Source: Peptococcaceae bacterium UBA7702
GTDB taxonomy: Bacteria; Bacillota; Dehalobacteriia; UBA7702
Direction of reading: 5' to 3'
Length of the DNA stretch: 64,000 nucleotides
Assembly (NCBI GenBank): GCA_002482535.1
Contig: DLGE01000001.1
Location: 248,001 to 312,000 of the forward strand
Below, in pieces: positions 32,957 through 42,807 of the stretch. The notes beneath the pieces are model-generated. The model did no database searches. It had not been told where the DNA came from and worked only from the letters and a program-made list of their open reading frames with translations. Numbering within the stretch: the stretch's first letter is position 1; every line of letters begins with the position of its first letter. The position numbers and the translations under genes were made by a program.

Positions 32957-34501
32957 GTGGCTGTCATCCTATCAAAAGTGAACTCGATCGCTCTTTACGG
33001 GTTAGAGCCCCATCCTGTCACCGTAGAAGCCGATGTGGCCAACGGCATTCCCGTTTTTGATATCGTCGGTTTGCCGGAAACCGCGGTGAGAGAAAGCCGG
33101 GAGCGGGTAAAAGCCGCTTTGAAGAACGCCGGTTTCGTTTTCCCCGCCAAGCGCATCATCATCAATTTGGCCCCCGCCGATTTGAAAAAGAGTGGCACCA
33201 GCTTCGATCTGCCCATCGCCTTAGCGCTCCTCGTCGCCACCGATCAGATCAGTGCCGGGTATATAGAAGAACAAATGTACTTTTTTGGTGAACTTTCTTT
33301 GGACGGTTCCGTTTCTGCGGTCAACGGTGTTTTGCCGATGGTCGGCGGTATCGCCGATGCGGAGGAAAACGCCGTCGTTTTTTTACCCCAGGCCAACGCC
33401 AAGGAGGCCGCCCTCGACGGCAGAAGTACGGTCTATCCCGTTGCTTCCCTTGGCGCCTTGGCGGATCACCTCAGTGGTGAAGCTCCCATAGAAGCTGTCT
33501 ACAGTGAGGAAAGCGATTTCGCTTTGGCGGAGCAAAGCGCCCGGCGCTGTCTCGATATGAAGGAGATCAAGGGGCAGGCTCAAGTCAAGCGGGGCATGGA
33601 AATTGCTGCCGCCGGCGGCCATAATGTCCTTTTGATCGGCGTTCCCGGCAGCGGCAAAACCCTGTTGGCCAGGAGCTTTCCGACGATCCTGCCGCCACTG
33701 ACGCGAAAAGAAGCCCTGGCGGTGACGGCCCTTTACAGTCTGGCCGGGGAATTGAAAAATGACTTTTTGGTAAGGGAACGCCCTTTTCGTTCCCCTCACC
33801 ACACTTCTTCGGCGGTGAGCCTCACCGGCGGCGGCACTTACCCGAAGCCGGGAGAAATCAGCATGGCTTCCAAGGGGGTGCTCTTCCTTGATGAGATCGT
33901 GGAATTTCCCAAAACCGTTTTACAGGTGCTGCGCCAGCCTTTGGAAGACAAGGTGGTGCATATCTCCAGGGTGGCAGGGAGTTGCAGTTTTCCTGCGGAT
34001 TTTCAACTGATTGCCGCCTGCAATCCCTGTCCCTGCGGCTATTACGGTGATCCCGATAAGGAATGTTCCTGTTCGGAACAGCAGATTCACCGTTATTTTA
34101 ATAAATTAGGCGGTCCCTTGTTGGACCGCATTGATATCCATATGAACGTCTCTCGGGTGGCCTTTCGCGAACTCCATGACGAAGAGATTGCGGAGGAATC
34201 CTCGGCGGTGATTCGAGAGCGCGTTGTCCGAGCCAGGAACAGGCAGCAAGAACGGTATCAAGAGCTTGATATCGCCAGTAACGCCGGTCTTGACCGCCGC
34301 TACCTCGACGCTTTCTGTCCCCTTGACCGGGAAACCGCCGCTGTGCTGGAAAAAATCTTTCAGCGCCTTCATCTAAGCGCCAGGGGCCACGACCGCATCA
34401 TCAAGGTGGCCCGCACCATTGCGGATCTGGCCGGGGAGACGGAAATTCAGAGTCAGCATATTTTGGAAGCGGTGCAATACCGCTCCTTGGACCGTATATA
34501 A
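32957..34501 (+). CDS. comM: ComM/YifB-type Mg-chelatase-like AAA+ ATPase
   Basis: 514 aa as drawn. An N-terminal Lon-protease-like domain without protease function (about 1-170) is followed by an AAA+ module: Walker A LLIGVPGSGKTLLARS, Walker B GVLFLDEIVEF, and a C-terminal Mg-chelatase lid with CNPCPCGYYGDPDKECSC split around the Cys pairs. ComM is a helicase for branch migration in natural transformation, and DprA is encoded 5 kb downstream. The start is unclear: GTG 32957 overlaps the only GGAGG, GTG 32978 is late, and the family-typical start would fall at codons GTC or ATC (32963-32968). Confidence 0.93.
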   Translation: MAVILSKVNSIALYGLEPHPVTVEADVANGIPVFDIVGLPETAVRESRERVKAALKNAGFVFPAKRIIINLAPADLKKSGTSFDLPIALALLVATDQISAGYIEEQMYFFGELSLDGSVSAVNGVLPMVGGIADAEENAVVFLPQANAKEAALDGRSTVYPVASLGALADHLSGEAPIEAVYSEESDFALAEQSARRCLDMKEIKGQAQVKRGMEIAAAGGHNVLLIGVPGSGKTLLARSFPTILPPLTRKEALAVTALYSLAGELKNDFLVRERPFRSPHHTSSAVSLTGGGTYPKPGEISMASKGVLFLDEIVEFPKTVLQVLRQPLEDKVVHISRVAGSCSFPADFQLIAACNPCPCGYYGDPDKECSCSEQQIHRYFNKLGGPLLDRIDIHMNVSRVAFRELHDEEIAEESSAVIRERVVRARNRQQERYQELDIASNAGLDRRYLDAFCPLDRETAAVLEKIFQRLHLSARGHDRIIKVARTIADLAGETEIQSQHILEAVQYRSLDRI

Positions 34502-34525
34502 CAGAAAAAAGAGGAAACGGTGAAA

Positions 34526-35287
34526 ATGAAGACAATTGTAGATGGATTGGAGATCAGCTACAGGGAGGAAGGGGAAGGTTCCCCTGTTTTACTCCTCCAC
34601 GGCTGGGGCTGCAACGGCGGCCACTGGGATCCTGTGTTCGCGGCGCTCAAAGAAAACCACCGGGTGGTGGCCCCTGATATTCCCGGTTTTGGGGAAAGCG
34701 AAGAACCCCCCAATACCTGGGGCACCAAGGAATACGCCCTATTCTTTGAACATTTTATGCGAACCCTGAAAATGGAACAGCCCGTGGTGATCGGCCACTC
34801 CAACGGCGGCCGGATCGGTATCGTTTTGGCGGCGAAGGGCCGCGCCGGTAAATTGATTTTAACGGATAGCGCCGGTATCAAGCCGAAACGGGACGTCTCC
34901 TATTATGCAAAAATCTATTCTTATAAAGCCATGAAAAAAGCGCTTTCCCTGCCGGTTTTCCGCGAAAAAAAAGCGGGGATTCTGGAAAAAAGGCGGGGTA
35001 AGGCGGGGAGCGCGGACTATAACGCCGCCTCCGAAGGGATGCGCCGCATTCTATCGACGGTGGTCAACGAAGACCTGACTCCATACCTACAGCAGATTCG
35101 CGTTTCCACCTTGCTGGTTTGGGGCAGTGAAGATACGGCGACCCCGTTATCCGACGGAGAGCAGATGGAAGCAATTTTGAAGCAAAACAAGGTCGATTGC
35201 GCGCTCATCGTTTTTAACGGTCGCGGCCATTATGCCTTTTTAGAGGAAAGACAACGTTTTATCAGCATATGCCAGGCATTTATCTGA
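34526..35287 (+). CDS. Alpha/beta hydrolase
   Basis: 253 aa from ATG 34526 (GTG 34520 also possible). The fold is complete: oxyanion motif LHGWGCNGGHWDP, nucleophile elbow GHSNGGRIG, acid in WGSEDTATP and His in GRGHYAFLE. The substrate is unknown. It runs into the Mur-ligase-like and ddl genes with 13-bp spacing, so a link to cell-wall metabolism is possible but not shown. Confidence 0.88.
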   Translation: MKTIVDGLEISYREEGEGSPVLLLHGWGCNGGHWDPVFAALKENHRVVAPDIPGFGESEEPPNTWGTKEYALFFEHFMRTLKMEQPVVIGHSNGGRIGIVLAAKGRAGKLILTDSAGIKPKRDVSYYAKIYSYKAMKKALSLPVFREKKAGILEKRRGKAGSADYNAASEGMRRILSTVVNEDLTPYLQQIRVSTLLVWGSEDTATPLSDGEQMEAILKQNKVDCALIVFNGRGHYAFLEERQRFISICQAFI

Positions 35288-35300
35288 GGAGGAAAGCACT

Positions 35301-36920
35301 ATGAGCTACCATTTGATGTCGCTGCTGTGGATCTTGGCCAGCGTACCTTTTCTGATCTTTTCGGTACAGCGCCTCGTCTATGAACTCCACATGATGCAAT
35401 TGAATACTTACCGAAACGACCGTTACGGCGCCTGGCTGAAGGCCAAGGGGCCCCGGCGTTTCAAAGATCTTTTGCCGCTCCTCGCCGGGGCACCCCTGAT
35501 TTTCATCGGCGGTTTCGTGGCGGAGCTCATCGCGGTTTTGCTTTGGGGGCTTTTCTATCTCATTTTCGTGCAGACGAGAGATAAAACACCGCCGAAAAAA
35601 CCCTTGGTATTCACGAAACGGGCAACGCGGCTTTACGTCACGGTGCTGGCCATTTACTTTCTGCCCGCCATTGCCATTCTGCTGCTGATCGTGGCCAATG
35701 AGGGCGCAACCATGCTGGTTCGCGGTGTTTTCCTATTGCTTTTGGCGCTGCTGCCCTTTCTCTCACCGCTTTTCATCGTCGCTGCCAATACCTTTATGCA
35801 GCCCTTTGAAGAGCATCAGCAGGAGAAATTCTTTGACGAAGCCCATGATCTCCTGGCAGAACAGCAGAACCTGCTAAAGATTGCCATTACCGGCAGTTAC
35901 GGTAAAACCTCGGTGAAACACATCTTAAACCGTATGCTGGAAGAAAAATACTATACCCTGATGCCTCCCGGCTCCTACAATACGCCTATGGGCATCACCA
36001 AGATCATCCGCGGGCAGTTAAAGCCGATGCATCAGGCCTTCGTGACAGAAATGGGGGCCAAACAGCAGGGGGATATTGCCGAACTCTGCGCCTTGGTGGA
36101 ACCGGGTTACGGCATCATCACCGCCTTGGGCGAAGCCCATTTGGAATCTTTCGGTTCCTTTGAAACGATTGTTGATACGAAATTCGAATTGGCGGAAGCC
36201 CTGCCGGAAGACGGCGTCGCCGTATTGAATTTCGACGACCCGGCAATCCGCGATAACGCTTACCGGGTGAAGGGAAGAGTGATCTCCTACGGTATTGAAA
36301 GCCCTGATCTTGACTATTGGGCCGCCGATATCCGCTATCATTACCGGGGCACCGAATTTACGCTCTGCACCAAAGACGGTGCGAAGGAAGAATTCAGAAG
36401 CCAGCTTCTGGGTATTCACAACGTCTATAATATTGTCGCAGCCGCCGCTATGGCCCATGATCTGGGCGTTTCCTTCAAGCAGATGAAGCGGGCCGTATCG
36501 GCCCTACCCCCGGTGGAACACCGCTTGGAACTGAAAACCACGGCCAACGGATTGAATATCATCGATGACGCCTTTAACGCCAATCCCGTGGGCGCCGCCG
36601 CGGCCATGGAAGTTTTGGGTCAGATCGAAGGGGGCAAAAAGTTCCTGATCACCCCCGGTATGGTGGAACTCGGCGCCAAGGAATACGAGGAAAACAAAAA
36701 ATTTGGCGTTCATGCCGCCGCTGTCTGCGACTACATCGCCCTCGTCGGCGAAAAGCAGACGGAAGCGTTGAAAGACGGCATTCTCAGCGCGGGCTTCCCC
36801 GAAGATCAGCTCTTTATCGCTCAAAACCTCAACGAAGCAAACACTTTTGTATACGGAAAGGCAGGCAAAGGTGACTTTGTTCTCTATGAAAACGATCTGC
36901 CCGATACGTATAACGAATAA
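35301..36920 (+). CDS. Membrane-anchored Mur ligase family protein (MurF-like)
   Basis: 539 aa. The first about 165 residues are not the MurF N-terminal domain but a membrane module with about four helices (residues 5-25, 60-90, 110-130, 142-165). Then comes a Mur ligase core: P-loop GSYGKTS (198-204), a central ATPase domain with NFDDPA, and the C-terminal ligase domain with EHRLELK and IDDAFNANP. MurF joins D-Ala-D-Ala to the UDP-muramyl tripeptide, and ddl follows directly, so a D-Ala-D-Ala ligation role is likely. Being membrane-bound suggests another acceptor or a channelled reaction. A regular murF may exist elsewhere. Confidence 0.82.
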   Translation: MSYHLMSLLWILASVPFLIFSVQRLVYELHMMQLNTYRNDRYGAWLKAKGPRRFKDLLPLLAGAPLIFIGGFVAELIAVLLWGLFYLIFVQTRDKTPPKKPLVFTKRATRLYVTVLAIYFLPAIAILLLIVANEGATMLVRGVFLLLLALLPFLSPLFIVAANTFMQPFEEHQQEKFFDEAHDLLAEQQNLLKIAITGSYGKTSVKHILNRMLEEKYYTLMPPGSYNTPMGITKIIRGQLKPMHQAFVTEMGAKQQGDIAELCALVEPGYGIITALGEAHLESFGSFETIVDTKFELAEALPEDGVAVLNFDDPAIRDNAYRVKGRVISYGIESPDLDYWAADIRYHYRGTEFTLCTKDGAKEEFRSQLLGIHNVYNIVAAAAMAHDLGVSFKQMKRAVSALPPVEHRLELKTTANGLNIIDDAFNANPVGAAAAMEVLGQIEGGKKFLITPGMVELGAKEYEENKKFGVHAAAVCDYIALVGEKQTEALKDGILSAGFPEDQLFIAQNLNEANTFVYGKAGKGDFVLYENDLPDTYNE

Positions 36921-36937
36921 AGCAGGGAGGCAATAAT

Positions 36938-38104
36938 ATGAAAACAACCGTTGGCGTCATTTTTGGCTGCTCCTCCGTGGAACATGAAGTGGCGATTATT
37001 TCCGCGCTTCAGGCCATGCAATCATTGGACAAAGCAAAGTACGATATTTTTCCCATTTACATCAGCAAGGAGGGGGACTGGTATTGGGGAGACGTACTGA
37101 ATGATATTGAAAATTTTAAGGATTTGAACCGTCTGCTCTTTCAGTGCGTGAAGATCGTCGTTTCCGCCAACGCCGCAGACGGTACCGTCTTTCTCTACCC
37201 CCAAGGGCTGCTCAATAAAAAGCCCCTGGCTGTCATCGACGTATTTTTACCGGTGATGCACGGCGCTTACGGGGAAGACGGCTGCCTCCAGGGCTTTTTG
37301 GAAATGACCGGTATCCCCTATACGGGTCCTTCGGTGCTTTCCGCCGCCGTCGGTATGGATAAGGTGGTGCAAAAGGCCCTCTGCAAAATGGGGAACGTAC
37401 CGGTCCTCGATTGCTTCTGGTTTTACGGTGCTCAATGGAGCGACGCGGAAGAAGATATCATCGCCTTCATTGAACGGAAGTTTTCCTATCCCGTTATCGT
37501 CAAGCCGGCAAACCTTGGTTCCAGCATCGGTATTAAAATCGCCGAAAACCGGGAGGAACTGATCGACGCCATTGAGGTGGCGGCCCACTACTCTCAGAAA
37601 GTTTTGGTGGAACACGCCATCAGGAATTTGAAGGAAGTCAATATTGCCGTCCTTGGCGACGCCGATCAGGCCGAAGTATCTGAATTAGAGGAGCCGGTGA
37701 GTGCCGAAGAGATTCTTACTTTTGGCGAAAAATACCTTCAGCCTGACAGCAAAACCGAAGGCATGGCTGGACTGAAACGGAAGATTCCCGCGGAAATTCC
37801 CGAGGAGATGGCCTCCCGCATCCGGGAAATCGCTTTGGATACCTTTTATTGCATGAACGGTCAGGGCGTATGGCGCCTGGACTTTATGATTGATCTCGAT
37901 ACGGATCAGATTTATTTAAACGAAGTCAACACGATTCCCGGTTCCCTTTCCTTTTATTTATGGGAACCCAAAGGGCTATCTTATCCCCATCTCCTCGATA
38001 AGCTGATTCAGATCGCCTTAAGGAGCAAGCAGAGAAAGAAGAATATGATCACTTCTTTTTCCAGCAATATTTTGGCCCAGGGAGGCTTCAAAGGAAAGAA
38101 ATAA
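36938..38104 (+). CDS. ddl: D-alanine--D-alanine ligase
   Basis: 388 aa, ATP-grasp fold, with GGAGG. N-terminal IFGCSSVEHEVAIISA, HGAYGEDGCLQG, KPANLGSSIGI and the C-terminal Mg-binding FMIDLDTDQIYLNEVNTIPG are the Ddl motifs. It makes the dipeptide used by the preceding ligase. It is longer than the E. coli enzyme (about 306), as in several Clostridia. The vancomycin-type specificity residue cannot be judged safely by eye. The stop overlaps the dprA start by one base. Confidence 0.93.
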   Translation: MKTTVGVIFGCSSVEHEVAIISALQAMQSLDKAKYDIFPIYISKEGDWYWGDVLNDIENFKDLNRLLFQCVKIVVSANAADGTVFLYPQGLLNKKPLAVIDVFLPVMHGAYGEDGCLQGFLEMTGIPYTGPSVLSAAVGMDKVVQKALCKMGNVPVLDCFWFYGAQWSDAEEDIIAFIERKFSYPVIVKPANLGSSIGIKIAENREELIDAIEVAAHYSQKVLVEHAIRNLKEVNIAVLGDADQAEVSELEEPVSAEEILTFGEKYLQPDSKTEGMAGLKRKIPAEIPEEMASRIREIALDTFYCMNGQGVWRLDFMIDLDTDQIYLNEVNTIPGSLSFYLWEPKGLSYPHLLDKLIQIALRSKQRKKNMITSFSSNILAQGGFKGKK

Positions 38105-39216
38105 TGGATGAGCAAGAAGTAAGCTATTTGGTGGCGCTGGGTCAGGTCAACGGGTTGCACCAAAATCTGCTTACGCTGTTGATGGATTACTTCGGCGACG
38201 CTGAAAGAGCCTGGCGCGAGTATCGTAGATGGCATAAAGCGCTGCCTTTGACCGCCGATAAGTGTGATGATATCGTTGGGAACCGCAAGGAAGTAGAGCC
38301 GGAAACCTTTTCGCGCTACCGTGAAAAACTTGGCGTGAAGGTAGTCACCGTAAAGGACAAAGATTTCCCCGCCGGTTTGCGAACCGTGGAGGACCCTCCC
38401 TACTATCTGTTTTATTACGGTTCCCTGCCGGATCCCGACCGTTTGGCCATTGCCGTGGTGGGATCGCGGAAATGCTCTGATTACGGCAAAGCCGCCACGC
38501 ACAAAGTCGTTACCGACTTGGTGCAAAAGGCCGGTGTCGCCATCATCAGCGGCATGGCCGAAGGCATTGACGCCGCCGCCCACAAAGCAGTACTCCAGGC
38601 CAACGGCTACACCGCGGCGGTTTTGGGCAACGGCATTGACGTGATCTATCCGTCTTTTCACGGCAAACTCTATCGGGCGCTGAAAGAAAAGGGTGCTGTG
38701 ATCAGCGAGTTTCCTTTGGGATGCGGCAGTTATCCTCAGAACTTTCCCCAGCGTAACCGGCTGATCAGCGGTTTGAGCAGCGGCGTTTTTGTGACGGAAG
38801 CCCGGATCAAAAGCGGTGCTTACCATACGGTGAAACACGGCCTGGAACAGGGCAAGGAAATTTATGCCCTGCCCCACTCGATTTTTTCCGGCGGCGGTTA
38901 TTTGCCTCATTATCTCATCGAAACGGGCCAGGCAAAATTTGCCGCCTGCGCTGAAGATATTTTAGAAGATTTCATCGATGTGGGCCTCGTCGAGCGCATG
39001 CAGCGGGAGGAAAAGCAGAAGGATTCCTGTCTCGCCGCCTCTCAGGGAGAACGGGAGGCCTTGGCCGCCTTGGAAAAGGGCGGACGTTCCTTTGATGAAC
39101 TGCTGAAATCGGCGCCATTGACTGCGTCGGAACTCTCTTCTTTTTTGACCCGCCTGGAAATCGAAGGCGCTGTTTACGAAACACCCGAAAAAAAATATAT
39201 ACTAAAAAATAATTAA
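38104..39216 (+). CDS. dprA: DNA processing protein DprA
   Basis: 370 aa. A Rossmann-like domain with VVGSRKCSDYG, SGMAEGIDAAAH, LGNGIDVIYP and PQRNRLISGLS, followed by a C-terminal winged-helix domain (about 305-365). DprA loads RecA on incoming single-stranded DNA in transformation. It precedes topA, as in many Firmicutes. With comM nearby, natural competence genes are at least present. Confidence 0.95.
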   Translation: MDEQEVSYLVALGQVNGLHQNLLTLLMDYFGDAERAWREYRRWHKALPLTADKCDDIVGNRKEVEPETFSRYREKLGVKVVTVKDKDFPAGLRTVEDPPYYLFYYGSLPDPDRLAIAVVGSRKCSDYGKAATHKVVTDLVQKAGVAIISGMAEGIDAAAHKAVLQANGYTAAVLGNGIDVIYPSFHGKLYRALKEKGAVISEFPLGCGSYPQNFPQRNRLISGLSSGVFVTEARIKSGAYHTVKHGLEQGKEIYALPHSIFSGGGYLPHYLIETGQAKFAACAEDILEDFIDVGLVERMQREEKQKDSCLAASQGEREALAALEKGGRSFDELLKSAPLTASELSSFLTRLEIEGAVYETPEKKYILKNN

Positions 39217-39228
39217 GGGGTATCATTT

Positions 39229-41490
39229 ATGAGCAAATATTTGGTGGTTGTGGAATCCCCCACGAAAGCAAAAACCATCGGCAAATTTTTAGGAAAGAAC
39301 TATAAAGTTGTTTCCTCCATGGGACATATCCGCGATCTACCCAAAAGCAAACTCGGTATTGAGGTGGAAGAAGGATTCAAACCCCATTACATTACCATTC
39401 GTGGCAAAGGGGAAATGCTGAAAGAACTGAAAAAGAGCGCCAAAGCCGCGGATAAGATTTTGTATGCCGCCGACCCTGACCGCGAAGGGGAGGCCATCGC
39501 CTGGCATCTAAAACAATATTTGGAAAACAACCCCGAGGGCATTGATCCCAATGCCTCTGAATTATGCCGCATTGAATTCAATGAAATCACCAAAGACGCC
39601 ATTAAAAATGCGGTAAAAAACCCACGTCCCATTGACGTGAACCGTTTTTATGCCCAACAGAGCCGCCGCATCTTAGATCGCCTCGTCGGTTATAAGCTCA
39701 GTCCGCTGTTGTGGAAGAAGGTCAGGAAGGGCCTTTCCGCCGGTCGTGTGCAAAGCGTGGCGGTGCGGTTGATCTGCGAACGGCAAAGAGAAATCGACAA
39801 TTTCAAGCCGGAAGAATACTGGACCTTGGAAGCGGATTTTCTTCATCAGGACAGCCTCCTCAGCGCCAAATTATTGAAGATTGACGGAAAAAAAGCGGAA
39901 ATACCCAACGAAGCCGCCATGGAGACGGTGATCGGCGGTTTGAAAGACGCTGTATACAAAGTGATTCTGGCCCAGAAGAAGCAGAAAAACAAAGCGCCCC
40001 TGCCCACCTTCACCACCAGTAGTATGCAGCAGGAGGCCAACCAAAAGCTGAATTTTACGGCCAAACGCACCATGCAGCTGGCCCAGCAGCTTTACGAAGG
40101 GATCTCTTTGGGCGGCAGCAATGTTGGTTTGATCTCCTATATGCGTACCGATTCGGTGCGCGTCGCCGAACCGGCTCAACAAGAAGCCTTAGACTATATC
40201 GAAAATACCTATGGGAAGGAATACTGTCCGGCAAAGCCGCGGCAGCACGCCGTCGGCGCCCATGCCCAAAACGCCCATGAGGGGATTCGTCCCACTTCTG
40301 TGCAGAGGACGCCGCTTTCCGTAAAACAGTACTTGAATCAGCCCCAATACCGCCTCTATAAACTGATCTGGGAACGCTTTGTTGCAAGCCAAATGGCCGA
40401 CGCCAAAGTGCAGACGACCAATTATGACATCGAAGCCAACCGCTGCCTCTTCCGGGCCAGCGGCAACATTGTGATCTTCCCCGGCTATATGAAACTCTAT
40501 AAGAACGACGATAAAAACAATGTTTTGCCCGAAGTCAAAGAAGGAGAAGTACTGACTTTAAAAGAACTCCTGCCGGAACAGCACTTCACCCAGGCGCCGT
40601 CGGCCTATACCGAAGCGGCGCTCATCAAAACATTGGAAAAACTCGGCATTGGCCGTCCCTCGACTTATGTGACGATCATTGAAACCGTGGTCAGCCGCGG
40701 CTACGTTTCCAGGAAAGAGAAGACCTTCCATCCCACGGAACTGGGCATTGTCGTCAATGATCTGCTGATGGAACATTTCCCTGATATTTTGAACGTGGAA
40801 TTTACCGCCAAAATGGAAGAGAAGCTCGATCAAGTGGAAGTCGGCGATCTTGGCTGGCAGAAGATTTTGGAGGACTTTTACGGTCCTTTCTCCGCCTCCC
40901 TGGAAAAAGCAGAGGAAGCCATCGGTGAAGTGGAACTCGTCGATGAAGTGAGCGACGTGGTCTGCGAGTATTGCGGCAAGCAAATGGTCTATAAAATGGG
41001 CCGTTACGGCCGTTTTTTGGCCTGCCCCGGCTATCCCGCCTGCCGCAACATCAAATCCGTGGACAAAGACGGCAACGTGGAAGAGAAAACCTTGGGCGAA
41101 AGTGATGTCCAATGTGAAAAATGTGGCCGCACCATGGTGGTGAAAAAAGGGAAATACGGCAAATTCTTAGCCTGCCCCGGTTACCCCGAATGTAAGAACA
41201 TCAAATCCATCGACGAGGAAATCGGTGTCAAATGTGTGCAATGCGGCGGCGAGCTGGTGCGCAAACGCAACAAGCGGGGCAAAGTCTTCTACGGCTGCCA
41301 GAACTATCCCGACTGCCAGGTGGCCTATTGGAACCTGCCTTTGACGGAGGTTTGCCCTGAATGCGGCCGGCACATGGTGGAAAAAACAGGAAAAGACGGT
41401 GAAAGAATCGTCTTCTGTGAAAATAAGGAATGCCCCACGAATCAAAAAGCCGTAAAAACCAAGGGGCGGAAGAAGAGTACCAATGCGTAA
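39229..41490 (+). CDS. topA: DNA topoisomerase I
   Basis: 753 aa. The Toprim domain (VVVESPTKAKTI, DPDREGEAIAW) is followed by the type IA core with the catalytic Tyr in SYMRTDSVRV. The C-terminus has four Cys4 zinc ribbons (CEYCGKQM, CEKCGRTM, CVQCGGEL, CPECGRHM) that bind DNA. It relaxes negative supercoils. It overlaps trmFO by 8 bp. Confidence 0.97.
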   Translation: MSKYLVVVESPTKAKTIGKFLGKNYKVVSSMGHIRDLPKSKLGIEVEEGFKPHYITIRGKGEMLKELKKSAKAADKILYAADPDREGEAIAWHLKQYLENNPEGIDPNASELCRIEFNEITKDAIKNAVKNPRPIDVNRFYAQQSRRILDRLVGYKLSPLLWKKVRKGLSAGRVQSVAVRLICERQREIDNFKPEEYWTLEADFLHQDSLLSAKLLKIDGKKAEIPNEAAMETVIGGLKDAVYKVILAQKKQKNKAPLPTFTTSSMQQEANQKLNFTAKRTMQLAQQLYEGISLGGSNVGLISYMRTDSVRVAEPAQQEALDYIENTYGKEYCPAKPRQHAVGAHAQNAHEGIRPTSVQRTPLSVKQYLNQPQYRLYKLIWERFVASQMADAKVQTTNYDIEANRCLFRASGNIVIFPGYMKLYKNDDKNNVLPEVKEGEVLTLKELLPEQHFTQAPSAYTEAALIKTLEKLGIGRPSTYVTIIETVVSRGYVSRKEKTFHPTELGIVVNDLLMEHFPDILNVEFTAKMEEKLDQVEVGDLGWQKILEDFYGPFSASLEKAEEAIGEVELVDEVSDVVCEYCGKQMVYKMGRYGRFLACPGYPACRNIKSVDKDGNVEEKTLGESDVQCEKCGRTMVVKKGKYGKFLACPGYPECKNIKSIDEEIGVKCVQCGGELVRKRNKRGKVFYGCQNYPDCQVAYWNLPLTEVCPECGRHMVEKTGKDGERIVFCENKECPTNQKAVKTKGRKKSTNA

Positions 41491-42784
41491 AGTCATCATT
41501 GTCGGTGGCGGCTTGGCCGGGGCGGAGGCCGCTTGGCAGTTGGCCAAAAGGGGGCATGAGGTTTGCCTTTATGAAATGCGCCCCGTGACCATGACCCCGG
41601 CCCATAAAACAGACCGTCTGGCGGAGCTTGTTTGCAGCAATTCCCTGCGGGCGGCCAACCTGGAAAATGCCGTCGGTTTGCTGAAAGAAGAAATGCGCCG
41701 CCTCGATTCCCTGATCATGAAAGCAGCTGACGCTACGGCGGTACCCGCCGGCGGCTGTTTAGCCGTGGACAGAAATGCCTTTTCTGCCATGGTTGAAACA
41801 GAATTGCTGGCCACAGGTAAAATTGAGATCCTCCGGGAAGAGATTAAGGAGATCCCCGAGGATGATGTGGTGATCATCGCCTCAGGCCCCCTGACGGCGC
41901 CGGCCCTGGCTGAAGAATTGGCATCGCTGGCAGGGAGGGAAGACCTTTATTTTTACGATGCCGTGGCGCCGATCATCAGCGGTGATTCCATCGACCGCAA
42001 TATCGCTTTTTGCGCTTCCCGTTACGATAAAGGGGAGGCGGCGTATATCAATTGTCCCATGAACAAAGAGGAGTACGACGCTTTTTATGAGGCCATTGTA
42101 AGCGCCAAAGTATATGAACCCCATGAATTTGAAACCATGAAGTATTTTGAAGGCTGTATGCCCATGGAAGAAATGGCTTTAAGAGGCCGGGAAACCATGG
42201 CCCACGGGCCCATGAAACCGGTGGGTCTCACCGATCCCCGCACCGGCGGGATGCCCTATGCCGTGGTGCAGCTGAGGATGGAGGACCGAGAGGGCCGTCT
42301 TTATAATATGGTGGGTTTTCAAACCCATCTCCTCCGGGGTGAGCAGGAACGTGTTTTCCGCATGATTCCCGGGCTGGAGCAGGTGGAATTCCTGCGTTAC
42401 GGGATGATTCACCGGAATACGTATATCCATTCACCGAAAATCCTCTCGGCGACCATGGAAGCCAAGGAATGTCCGGGGCTTTTCTTTGCCGGTCAGCTCA
42501 CCGGGGTGGAAGGCTATGTGGAATCCGCCGCCAACGGTCTTTTAGCCGGCATCAACGCGGCCCGGGCCGCGGAAAACCGGGAACGGGTTGTTTTCCCGGC
42601 GGAAACCGCCATCGGCGCTTTGGCCCACTATGTGTCCACTGGCGGTTCCGGTAAATTTGAGCCCATGAACATTACCTTCGGTTTGATTGCGCCCCTGACG
42701 GAGCGCATACGTAAAAAGAAAGAAAAGAACGCGAAGATTGCGGAGCGTTCATTGAGTATATTGAAAACCATCAATGTTAGTTAA
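41483..42784 (+). CDS. trmFO: Methylenetetrahydrofolate-tRNA-(uracil-5-)-methyltransferase TrmFO
   Basis: 433 aa. The FAD-binding motif GGGLAGAEAAWQLAKRG is at the N-terminus, and VCSNSLRA, GYVESAANGLLAGINAA and the C-terminal FGLIAPL are family typical. It makes ribothymidine 54 in tRNA with methylene-THF as one-carbon donor and FADH2. The order topA-trmFO-xerC-hslV is the standard one. Confidence 0.96.
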   Translation: MRKVIIVGGGLAGAEAAWQLAKRGHEVCLYEMRPVTMTPAHKTDRLAELVCSNSLRAANLENAVGLLKEEMRRLDSLIMKAADATAVPAGGCLAVDRNAFSAMVETELLATGKIEILREEIKEIPEDDVVIIASGPLTAPALAEELASLAGREDLYFYDAVAPIISGDSIDRNIAFCASRYDKGEAAYINCPMNKEEYDAFYEAIVSAKVYEPHEFETMKYFEGCMPMEEMALRGRETMAHGPMKPVGLTDPRTGGMPYAVVQLRMEDREGRLYNMVGFQTHLLRGEQERVFRMIPGLEQVEFLRYGMIHRNTYIHSPKILSATMEAKECPGLFFAGQLTGVEGYVESAANGLLAGINAARAAENRERVVFPAETAIGALAHYVSTGGSGKFEPMNITFGLIAPLTERIRKKKEKNAKIAERSLSILKTINVS

Positions 42785-42807
42785 AGTCAGATAAAGCGGG
42801 TGATTAG

